Part shown: positions 40,584 to 45,954 of the stretch, in pieces
Numbering within the stretch: position 1 is the first letter of the stretch
Layout of the letters: the number at the start of each line of letters is the position of its first letter
DNA from: an uncultured Acidobacteriota bacterium
Lineage (GTDB): Bacteria > Acidobacteriota > Polarisedimenticolia > Polarisedimenticolales > JAIQFR01
Assembly: GCA_937864465.1 (NCBI GenBank)
Contig: CALMJU010000015.1
Span: forward strand, 1-45,954
Direction: 5' to 3'
Length of the DNA stretch: 45,954 nucleotides
Program-made: the position numbers and the translations under genes
The notes under the pieces: generated by a model
Seen by the model: only the letters and a program-made list of their open reading frames with translations
What the model was told of the DNA's origin: nothing
The model's database searches: none

Positions 40584-41363
40584 GTGACGACCAACTCCAA
40601 CAAAAAAAATGACAGCGACAGAGAGACGGCCGCTGAATCGACCGAAGCCGAGATTGACCTGAGTCTCGGCGAAAGGGAGATGCAGCGATGGCAGGCACTC
40701 GCCGAGGAATCCTGGAGGTTACCCGCAACCCCCGAGGAGGCGCTCGTGCGTATCGCGATGGAGGTCGGCGAGTACGACGATTCCTGGAATCGAATCTGTG
40801 CTGATGGGATCATCCGCGCGAGAGTACCGGATGGCCAAGATCGCAGCGTATTGCAGACCGACTTACTGGACAGGCTTACTACAGGGAAGTTGCTAGCTAC
40901 GGGGTGCCGAGCTCCTGCGACCGTCGAATCCGAGAGGGTGCCGCTCAATCCCGAGGTATGGCACTTCCTGGCGATCGATTTCAAGACGAATAGCGCGATC
41001 TGGCGGGAGGCAGCGGAGAATCCTGGAGAAGCGGCCCTCGCCGCCGTGATGGGCCTAAAAGGTTGGAAGTCGCAGTACGAAATGCTGCTGATCTATCGAC
41101 CAACTCAAGTCGAGCGAGCCCGCGCCGTCGTTGAGTCCAAGGCGAGCGCGACACGGAAGTGCAGGGACTGGATGAAGGCCCAAGGCGAGTCGGGTGAACA
41201 GTGGACAAAGGAGAGCGCTTGGGCCGCGGTGCAGGTGTTGTGTGCGGGACTATCGCACCGGCAGTTCTTGCGCGCGTGGGACGAGGAGGCGCCGCCCGAG
41301 TGGAAGCGCCCCGGGCGGAAATCAAAGCAGTCGAATCGAAACACCGTATCGAAACGCAAGTAA
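40584..41363 (+). CDS. Mobile-element protein of unknown function
   Basis: 259 residues from GTG 40584, with GAGGG about 8 bases upstream. The N-terminus is polar (TTNSNKKNDSDRETAAESTE). The middle is helical (ATPEEALVRIAMEVGEYDDS, PLNPEVWHFLAIDFKTNSAI). The C-terminal helices KESAWAAVQVLCAGLSHRQF and a basic tail PGRKSKQSNRN suggest nucleic-acid contact. No signal peptide or membrane segment. I do not recognise the family. It is divergent from the recombinase operon and heads the + strand module, with lower GC than the core genome. Confidence 0.65.
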   Translation: MTTNSNKKNDSDRETAAESTEAEIDLSLGEREMQRWQALAEESWRLPATPEEALVRIAMEVGEYDDSWNRICADGIIRARVPDGQDRSVLQTDLLDRLTTGKLLATGCRAPATVESERVPLNPEVWHFLAIDFKTNSAIWREAAENPGEAALAAVMGLKGWKSQYEMLLIYRPTQVERARAVVESKASATRKCRDWMKAQGESGEQWTKESAWAAVQVLCAGLSHRQFLRAWDEEAPPEWKRPGRKSKQSNRNTVSKRK

Positions 41364-41602
41364 TCGTGGGGGGATGTCCATAGGCCATTCCGTCCCGTAC
41401 CCTCGTTGTCGAAGGCCGAACTGCCAAGCGGCCATCGGAGCGAGGACGTGGCGGATCGATGCCAGCTGAGTCTTGAGTCTGAAGGCAGCTACCGCCCCGC
41501 CTCCTCGCCCGCCCAAGCCCGTCTGTTCATCCATGATCCCTCGCGACGCCTCACTCTCGGAACACAACACCTGCGTGTTCAAGGTCGCGACGCGGTGCGG
41601 CG

Positions 41603-41821
41603 ATGCTGACCCGCGAGTGGCGCTGCCCCAACTGCCGTCGAAAACTTGGCGAGGTCGATGCAGAGGGATGGGTTCACGTCGAGAACCGGGATCGAGCTGA
41701 TTACTGGTCTCCTCCGCCGGTTCGGGGCTTCTGCCGTCGCTGTCGCAAGTTCGACATTCTCACAAAGCAGGAGGTTGCAAGTGCAATTCGCGCAGCGCGG
41801 TCGTCCTTGACCCGCTGCTAG
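41603..41821 (+). CDS. Small zinc-ribbon protein
   Basis: 72 residues. CPNC (8-11) and CRRC (44-47) form a four-cysteine zinc ribbon around an aromatic loop (WVHVENRDRADYW), similar in plan to small phage regulators of the Com type. Possible role: RNA or DNA binding, translational control. The 41364-41602 stretch before it holds no convincing gene. A hairpin follows 50 bases after the stop. Confidence 0.65.
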   Translation: MLTREWRCPNCRRKLGEVDAEGWVHVENRDRADYWSPPPVRGFCRRCRKFDILTKQEVASAIRAARSSLTRC

Positions 41822-41873
41822 TTCCGCCAACCTTGAGGCGCTAGACGCCCTGATCGGCCCACTGTGAGGCGCG

Positions 41874-41909
41874 AGACGCCCGGCCAGAACGGCTGGGCGT
41901 CTTGTCGTT
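41874..41909 (+). terminator. Intrinsic terminator-like hairpin over the sigma-like gene start
   Basis: AGACGCCCGGCC-AGAAC-GGCTGGGCGTCT forms a 12-bp stem (one G-T pair) with a 5-base loop, followed by the T-rich TGTCGTT. It should end transcription from the zinc-ribbon gene. The best start of the next gene, TTG 41902, lies in the 3' arm, so it may also act as an attenuator or translational block. A related direct repeat, GAGGCGC(T/G)AGACGCCC, occurs at 41835-41850 and 41867-41881. Confidence 0.6.
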
Positions 41910-42732
41910 CAGGGACCGAGATCAGCAGTACCGCAGCCTCGAACGGGAAATCGGAAGCGAGCAGCACCGCGAGCTGCTTCGCCGTCTGCAGTGGGACGTG
42001 CCCTTCCTTCGCCAGTTCGCGACCTGGCTCGACGTCGTCGCCTACATGCGCGTCGGCAGCCTGCGAGAAGCCGAGAAGGACGAGGTCCTGCGCCCGATCT
42101 TCGCCGCGCACAACGCCGATCGTGACGCCCGCTGGCGGACGATTCTGCTCGTGATCTTCTGGCCGGCCCTCGTCGCGCTGCATCGCCAGAAGCGAAGATG
42201 GGATCCGGATCCCGAGGAACTCTGGCAGATCCTGACCTGGGTCTTTCACGAGGTCCTCTGCCGGATCGACCCTACCCGTCGACCCGACCGCCTCACGCAG
42301 AAGGTCGTCAACGACACGGCGCACCACCTCCACGACGAATACAAGCGGCGGTGGGAGCGAGGCCGGCACGAAGCTGCTCAAGACTGCGCCGATCTGGAAG
42401 CCCTCGCAGGAGGGGCCGACGGGTTCGACCTCGAGGCCTTCGCACATCGGGAGGCCAGCGAGGCGGCGATCCGGCTGCTCAAGAGGAGCGTCGTCGACCG
42501 GTCCCTGAGCCGTGCCGACTTCTTCCTGATTGTCGGCACGCGGCTCTACGAGTGGTCCCTCGAGGACTGCGCCGCCGTCATGGGCCTCGACTACGAGGCG
42601 GCCAAGAAGCGGCGGCAACGAGCCGAGGCAGCGCTCCGGAAGAAATTCTCGGGATCTTGTCCCCTCGCTTCCGCACCAGGGGCCTTTCTCAGGCAGGGGA
42701 GAAGAAGAGCCCCCGGAAGGAGTGAGCCGTGA
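41902..42732 (+). CDS. Sigma-70-like regulatory protein of a mobile element
   Basis: 276 residues if started at TTG 41902; the next in-frame options are GTG 41998 and ATG 42048, but protein-like sequence begins near 41902 (LEREIGSEQHRELLRRLQWD). Residues 95-150 (FWPALVALHRQKRRWDPDPE, ELWQILTWVFHEVLCRIDPT) resemble sigma region 2. Residues 200-255 (KRSVVDRSLSRADFFLIVGT, RLYEWSLEDCAAVMGLDYEA, AKKRRQRAEAALRKKF) give a sigma region 4 HTH. It probably directs RNA polymerase to element promoters or is a derived HTH activator. The last 25 residues are Arg-rich and overlap the next gene by 4 bases. Confidence 0.75.
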   Translation: MSFRDRDQQYRSLEREIGSEQHRELLRRLQWDVPFLRQFATWLDVVAYMRVGSLREAEKDEVLRPIFAAHNADRDARWRTILLVIFWPALVALHRQKRRWDPDPEELWQILTWVFHEVLCRIDPTRRPDRLTQKVVNDTAHHLHDEYKRRWERGRHEAAQDCADLEALAGGADGFDLEAFAHREASEAAIRLLKRSVVDRSLSRADFFLIVGTRLYEWSLEDCAAVMGLDYEAAKKRRQRAEAALRKKFSGSCPLASAPGAFLRQGRRRAPGRSEP

Positions 42733-42995
42733 AGACCGAGTCGGGCACGAGAAAGCTGGTCCTGGACCTCCTGGAGGAGCAGGCGCTCGTCATCGGCGGG
42801 CTGATCGCCGTCCACGACGTCGAGGACGAGTTCGTTTGGCGGCTGTTCCGGAGCCTGGACGTGATCCGCCGGAAGGCGCTGCGCCGGCTCAATCGCCCGC
42901 ACCGCGGACGGCAGGCGGGCCGACAGGCGGACCGGGCCCCCCGGCAGCCCCATCCGGCCGCGGAGGAGTTCCTGGCGCGGCTGAGGAGGGGGTGA
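42729..42995 (+). CDS. Small basic protein upstream of the replication ATPase
   Basis: 88 residues from GTG 42729; GGAAGGAG about 7 bases upstream supports this start. The first 50 residues form helices (RKLVLDLLEEQALVIGGLIA, DEFVWRLFRSLDVIRRKALR). The rest is Arg/Gln/Pro-rich (PHRGRQAGRQADRAPRQPHP), likely disordered and nucleic-acid binding. It overlaps the sigma-like gene and ends 3 bases before the next start. The family is not recognised. Confidence 0.6.
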   Translation: MKTESGTRKLVLDLLEEQALVIGGLIAVHDVEDEFVWRLFRSLDVIRRKALRRLNRPHRGRQAGRQADRAPRQPHPAAEEFLARLRRG

Positions 42996-42998
42996 CCC

Positions 42999-44528
42999 GT
43001 GGACGCCACCCAGGAAGTTCCCCTGCCCAAGGACTTCGGAGCGGAGCAGGCGACGCTCGGAGCCGTCCTCCTTGACCCGCAGCTCTGGCCCGCGGTTCAG
43101 CGGACGCTCGCCACGACCGACTTCTTCCACGAACAGCACCGGAGGATCTTCTCGGCGATGGGGGCGGTCGCGGAGGCGGGCTCACCCCTCGACGTCCTGA
43201 CCCTCAAGGCGGAGTTGGAGCGCCGGGGTGACCTGGAGGCCTGCGGTGGGGCAGTGTACCTGGGGGTTCTCCTCGACGGTGTCCCTCACGCAGCCAACGC
43301 CGCGTACTACGCCGGGATCGTCCGGAGCAAGTGTCGGCGGCGAGCCCTGGCGCGGCTGGCGGAGGATCTCCGTAAGGCGGCCAGCGACGGCGGGAGCGAC
43401 GAGACGATCGCCCATCTCCTGGTCCAGATCGAGAACGCCCGGGTGCACCCGGCGGACGCCTGGACGCGGTCGACCCTCGAGGGCGTCACCAACCCCGAGG
43501 CCGGCACGGTTCACTACGTCGTCGAGGGCCTGATCCCCGCGGGCGAGACGACGATCCTGGCGGCTACCTGGAAGGCCGGAAAGACCCTCGTGGTCTACCG
43601 CCTCGTGCTCGACGCGATCAGCCAGCGGAAGGCCCTCGGCTATTACACCGTCAGCGAGGCGGTAAAGACGGTCATCTTCCAGATCGAGATGCCCTCGAGC
43701 GAGGACGACCGCCGCTTCCGGCGCCTCGCGATCGGCTGTGGGATGTACCCGGAGGAGGTCCCGGGCTACGTCCAGGCCGGGATGCTCACCGTCTACAACC
43801 GGCCGGCGCTGAACCTGACCCGCCCCGAGGATGTCGCGAGGTTCCAGGCGACGGTCCTGGACGGCGGGTACCGGCTCGTGGTGATCGACTCGCTGATCGC
43901 CGCCTTCGCCGGCGCGGACATCAACGACAACTCGACGGTGAGGGAGCACTTCGCCAAGGCGTTCGGCCCTCTGACCTCGGCTGGGGTGGCGGTGTTGCTC
44001 CTCCACCACAAGCGGAAGACGCAAGGCGGCAAGGCGAGCCGAGACGACGACCGGTCGGCACTGCTCGGTGCCCAGGCGTGGGGAGCGGCTGCGGGGCGGA
44101 TCTACGCCCTGGAACGGCTGAATGCCGAGCCCGGGCAGGAACCGCCGGGTCCAAGCTCGGCCTTCCACGTCCGCATGAGCTTGACGGGCAGCTGGACACC
44201 GGAGGAGACCCCGGACGTCATCGTCGCCGTCGAGGACACGACGGACGGCGGGACCACCGTGAGGGTCATCAACGAGGACGAGCAGTTCCAGAAAGGCGGG
44301 CTAACCACAGTCCAGCGGGTCGCCCTCTGCCTTGCCAAGATCGTCAGGGCTCGGGGCCGGGTGCGACGCCAAGACGCCATCAAGGAGGCCATGGCGGACC
44401 TGGACCTCTCCGAGGCAAGCGTCAAGCGTGGTCTCGACCTGGCCCGCATCAAGCGCTGGATCACCGTCGAGAAGTCGGTCGCGGGCTCCTACAAGGAGCG
44501 CGATCTGGTGCCGGGAGACGAGGAATGA
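42999..44528 (+). CDS. DnaB_N fused to RepA/RecA-like ATPase (AAA_25), replication protein
   Basis: 509 residues from GTG 42999 after GAGGAGGGGG. Residues 7-110 are a DnaB helicase N-terminal domain (EQATLGAVLLDPQLWPAVQR ... FFHEQHRRIFSAMGAVAEAG). Residues 170-380 form a RecA-like ATPase: Walker A AATWKAGKTLV (188-198; first Gly replaced), Walker B LVVIDS (Asp297), then GVAVLLLHHKRK. This is the AAA_25/RepA type found in plasmid and phage replication proteins rather than the DnaB motor. The C-terminal 100 residues form a winged-helix-like region (RRQDAIKEAMADLDLSEASV KRGL). It probably opens or loads at the repeat-rich site just downstream. Confidence 0.88.
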   Translation: MDATQEVPLPKDFGAEQATLGAVLLDPQLWPAVQRTLATTDFFHEQHRRIFSAMGAVAEAGSPLDVLTLKAELERRGDLEACGGAVYLGVLLDGVPHAANAAYYAGIVRSKCRRRALARLAEDLRKAASDGGSDETIAHLLVQIENARVHPADAWTRSTLEGVTNPEAGTVHYVVEGLIPAGETTILAATWKAGKTLVVYRLVLDAISQRKALGYYTVSEAVKTVIFQIEMPSSEDDRRFRRLAIGCGMYPEEVPGYVQAGMLTVYNRPALNLTRPEDVARFQATVLDGGYRLVVIDSLIAAFAGADINDNSTVREHFAKAFGPLTSAGVAVLLLHHKRKTQGGKASRDDDRSALLGAQAWGAAAGRIYALERLNAEPGQEPPGPSSAFHVRMSLTGSWTPEETPDVIVAVEDTTDGGTTVRVINEDEQFQKGGLTTVQRVALCLAKIVRARGRVRRQDAIKEAMADLDLSEASVKRGLDLARIKRWITVEKSVAGSYKERDLVPGDEE

Positions 44529-44857
44529 GGAACCCGGTTGACCCCTCGTGGATCTCGCGGATCACGTCACGGATCAGAAAACCTGATCCGCGAGGTCGCG
44601 GCTCAATTCTCACGGATCAGCCCTATAGGAAATACCTCTCAGATCCGCGAGACTCGAGGGAGGAGACTCCCTCCCAGACCCAGTCACGGATCAGAATCAG
44701 AGCGTACCCGCTCTTAGGGCCGGAGCCTCCCGCTCAGGCTCCGGCTCCGGCCCTTGCGAGCCTGCGGGCGCGAACCCTGACCAGCGGCTCTACGAGGGTC
44801 AAGAGACGAACGACCCGCAGGCGTCACCACCCACGGGCCGTCCTGGGGCAGGCGAGG
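44529..44857. other. Candidate replication origin: iterons and nested palindromes
   Basis: No gene lies here. TCACGGATCAG occurs three times in direct orientation (44567-44577, 44610-44620, 44684-44694). CTCGCGGATCA (44554-44564) pairs perfectly with TGATCCGCGAG (44584-44594). Inside it, GGATCAG-AAAAC-CTGATCC (44571-44589) is a second perfect palindrome. A further AGATCCGCGAG is at 44641-44651. GAGGGAG-GAGA-CTCCCTC (44656-44673) and a 12-bp stem at 44716-44754 follow. An AT-richer patch (44603-44638) could be the unwinding region. Position right after the replication ATPase gene fits an oriV. Confidence 0.65.
44716..44754 (+). terminator. Strong hairpin, possible terminator
   Basis: AGGGCCGGAGCC (44716-44727) and GGCTCCGGCCCT (44743-44754) form a perfect 12-bp stem with a 15-base loop, about 190 bases after the replication gene. 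Only TT and AG-TT flanks are present, no long T tract, so it may instead belong to the origin structure or serve the convergent gene ending at 44858. Confidence 0.45.
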
Positions 44858-45103
44858 CTACTGGCGGGCTTCCCTGGCCTCCTTGATCGCGGCGCGGAAC
44901 GCGCCCTCGTCCTCGTTCGCCACCGCCACGAGCACTGCCCGGGCCAGGCGGGTGGCTCCACCGGGGCCCGCGGCCTCGTGGAGCTTCGTGCGCTCGGCCT
45001 CGGTCATCCGGAGGGCGAACACGCACAGGTCCTCCTTCGGCGCCTTCTCCTTCTTCGGCTTCGGCTCCTCGGCGGCCTTGGGCTTCGTGGTCTTCTTCGA
45101 CAT
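44858..45103 (-). CDS. Small Lys-rich protein, possibly ribbon-helix-helix
   Basis: 81 residues; AAGGAG precedes the ATG at 45103. The N-terminal 25 residues are Lys/Pro/Ala-rich (KKTTKPKAAEEPKPKKEKAP), followed by VFALRMTEAERTKLHEAAGP and ATRLARAVLVAVANED. A beta strand followed by two helices with the 'RMTEAER' turn is like RHH/MobC-type DNA-binding proteins. Such proteins bind origins or oriT, which fits its position beside the repeat cluster. Family assignment is tentative. Confidence 0.6.
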   Translation of the reverse strand: MSKKTTKPKAAEEPKPKKEKAPKEDLCVFALRMTEAERTKLHEAAGPGGATRLARAVLVAVANEDEGAFRAAIKEAREARQ

Positions 45104-45142
45104 CGCGGTCTCCTTCTCGGGCGCAAGGCCCGGGTTAGTGGC

Positions 45143-45340
45143 TCAGCGGGAGCGGACGACGGTGACCTGGAACTCCGACCCGTCGTCCATCCTGACGACC
45201 AGGCCCGCGTTGCGGGTGAGCACGCCCGCCTCGTCGTACGGCACCGCCTCGCGGACGCCGTCGGGGTCGAACGACTCGTTCACGTCGACCTCGCCGTTCA
45301 ACACGGCGGCGAGGCACGCGGCGAATCCTTGCTCGGTCAT
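45143..45340 (-). CDS. Small acidic protein, unknown function
   Basis: 65 residues; GGGAGG precedes the ATG at 45340. Reads as helix (TEQGFAACLAAVLNGEVDVN) then strands (GLVVRMDDGSEFQVTVVRSR). No family recognised. Part of a - strand series of four small genes separated by 12-39 bases, probably one operon of accessory genes of the element. Confidence 0.55.
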   Translation of the reverse strand: MTEQGFAACLAAVLNGEVDVNESFDPDGVREAVPYDEAGVLTRNAGLVVRMDDGSEFQVTVVRSR

Positions 45341-45352
45341 GGTGGTTCCTCC

Positions 45353-45610
45353 CTACCCGCGACCCGCGTGGTAGCCGCGCGGGAAGCAGATCTCGCACGC
45401 GAACACGATCCCGTCGTCGGGGTTCGTGAAGGTCGGCCCGAGCCCGAGGCAGGACCACGCCTGCGGCGTGTAGGTGGCCTCGGTGCCGACGTGGCGGCCG
45501 CACGCGACGCGGCCGCTGTCGTGGATGTAGATGCACGCCTCGTCGAACGACTCGCCGGGTCGCAGGTCGTGCGGCTGCTGGCGACGGTGCGGGCTGATGA
45601 TCATCGGCAT
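45353..45610 (-). CDS. Small Cys/His-containing protein, possible zinc binding
   Basis: 85 residues from ATG 45610 or the ATG two codons later. Cys26, Cys37, His40, Cys54 and the pair Cys72/Cys75 (FACEICFPRGYH) suggest a zinc site. Shine-Dalgarno is weak. No family recognised. Same small-gene operon. Confidence 0.5.
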   Translation of the reverse strand: MPMIISPHRRQQPHDLRPGESFDEACIYIHDSGRVACGRHVGTEATYTPQAWSCLGLGPTFTNPDDGIVFACEICFPRGYHAGRG

Positions 45611-45622
45611 CGTCGGCCCGTC

Positions 45623-45907
45623 CTACCAGACCTGGTCGAGGACGATGTCGTAGCCGATCACCCTCTCGCCGGCGAGTTCGTGCCCCGCGAGGTACTCGCG
45701 GACGATCCGCACGCGCTTGCCGTCGCCGCTCCGCTCGGCGATGACCCGCGTGTTGCCGACGCGCGTGAGCTCGATCGTCCCGCCCGGCTTCAGGGAGCCG
45801 ATCTTCTGGTCCGTGGTCCGTTCCTTGCGATCCCGGTCTTCCTGGCGAGCGGCGGCGATTCCTTCGTCGACGGGTGTCATGGCGTTTCTCCTTTTCGTGG
45901 TGGCCAT
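45623..45907 (-). CDS. Small basic protein, unknown function
   Basis: 94 residues from ATG 45907 (GGAG upstream). An ATG at 45880 has a better Shine-Dalgarno (AAAAGGAG, 7 bases) and may be the true start, giving 85 residues. The N-terminal helix is charged (AAARQEDRDRKERTTDQKIG); the rest is beta (GTIELTRVGNTRVIAERS, KRVRIVREYLAG). No family recognised. First of the four small genes within the window; their promoter lies at or beyond the window end. Confidence 0.55.
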   Translation of the reverse strand: MATTKRRNAMTPVDEGIAAARQEDRDRKERTTDQKIGSLKPGGTIELTRVGNTRVIAERSGDGKRVRIVREYLAGHELAGERVIGYDIVLDQVW

Positions 45908-45954
45908 CGTGTTCTCCTCGCGGGTCCCGCCCGCGTCAGCAACACAACTGCGCT

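Noticed and set aside
41322-41582. - strand ORF between the 259-residue gene and the Zn-ribbon gene
   Set aside because: No ribosome site, no motif and composition unlike coding sequence; left as intergenic.
42680-42705. CTCAGGCAGGG similar to the tRNA-Asn 3' end, as a possible attR
   Set aside because: Only a short partial match in altered order; the T-arm sequence is absent.
44529-44857. CRISPR array suggested by repeated GGATCAG/GATCCGCG motifs
   Set aside because: Repeats are 7-12 bases, unevenly spaced and partly inverted; they fit iterons and hairpins, not repeat-spacer units.

Overview
The window looks like one chromosomal piece of a high-GC, Gram-negative-type bacterium. Lipobox and Sec signal peptides are frequent, and a conserved amidase / GerMN / murI / rph / rdgB block is present. 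The many secreted proteins share a 'FYLV...' C-terminal module, and some carry thrombospondin-3, CARDB or pre-peptidase C-terminal domains. Together these suggest an uncultured Acidobacteriota-like or related soil/sediment phylum. This placement is an inference; there is no rRNA or phylogenetic marker I could align.

Layout. (1) 0.2-10 kb: a run of secreted proteins on the + strand. It includes a 1428-residue protein that joins a Sec signal peptide, a VgrG/baseplate-spike core, a beta-repeat shaft and two copies of a G2-peptidase-like C-terminal domain. It also includes a HEIDH/thrombospondin-3 protein and a CARDB/Cys-rich protein. (2) 10-13 kb: a PadR repressor with a HAAS-type membrane protein on the - strand, and a divergent MATE-like transporter. 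(3) 12.9-19.2 kb: a secreted HExxH protein with its small partner, an FkbM methyltransferase, a GT39-like membrane glycosyltransferase and a protein of unknown function. (4) 19.2-23.2 kb: the housekeeping block for peptidoglycan (amidase, murI), tRNA 3' maturation (rph) and nucleotide-pool cleaning (rdgB). (5) A 0.2-kb MITE-like element with 27-bp inverted ends joins rdgB to (6) 23.4-31.2 kb: a sugar ABC transporter operon (binding lipoprotein, double ATPase, permease) ending in a very large GH38 alpha-mannosidase. This looks like a mannoside uptake and degradation system. (7) A G-rich tract and tRNA-Asn(GUU) at 31.4 kb.

From the tRNA to the window end (31.5-46 kb) the content changes to a mobile accessory region with visibly lower GC in its first part. 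It holds a two-gene secreted HEAT / TIG-propeller-metalloprotease cargo and a C-terminal remnant of a tyrosine integrase. Next comes a divergent pair of an XRE repressor and a standalone type I restriction-like nuclease domain sharing a palindromic operator. A tightly packed - strand operon follows, with a small ORF, DUF2924, a large serine recombinase, a ParB-like HTH protein, a DUF5677-like protein and a catalytic-domain-only tyrosine integrase. A + strand module then encodes a Zn-ribbon protein, a sigma-like protein, a small protein and a DnaB_N/RecA-like replication ATPase. It ends at an iteron/palindrome cluster that is a good origin candidate. Four small - strand genes close the window. 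This fits an integrative element, or several accreted ones, inserted next to tRNA-Asn; no second copy of the tRNA 3' end was found, so the far boundary is probably outside the window.

Regulatory reading: several genes have a sigma70-like -10 box only 6-7 nt before the start codon, which implies leaderless mRNAs. The padR promoter is the clearest case, with a palindromic operator filling the 17-bp spacer.
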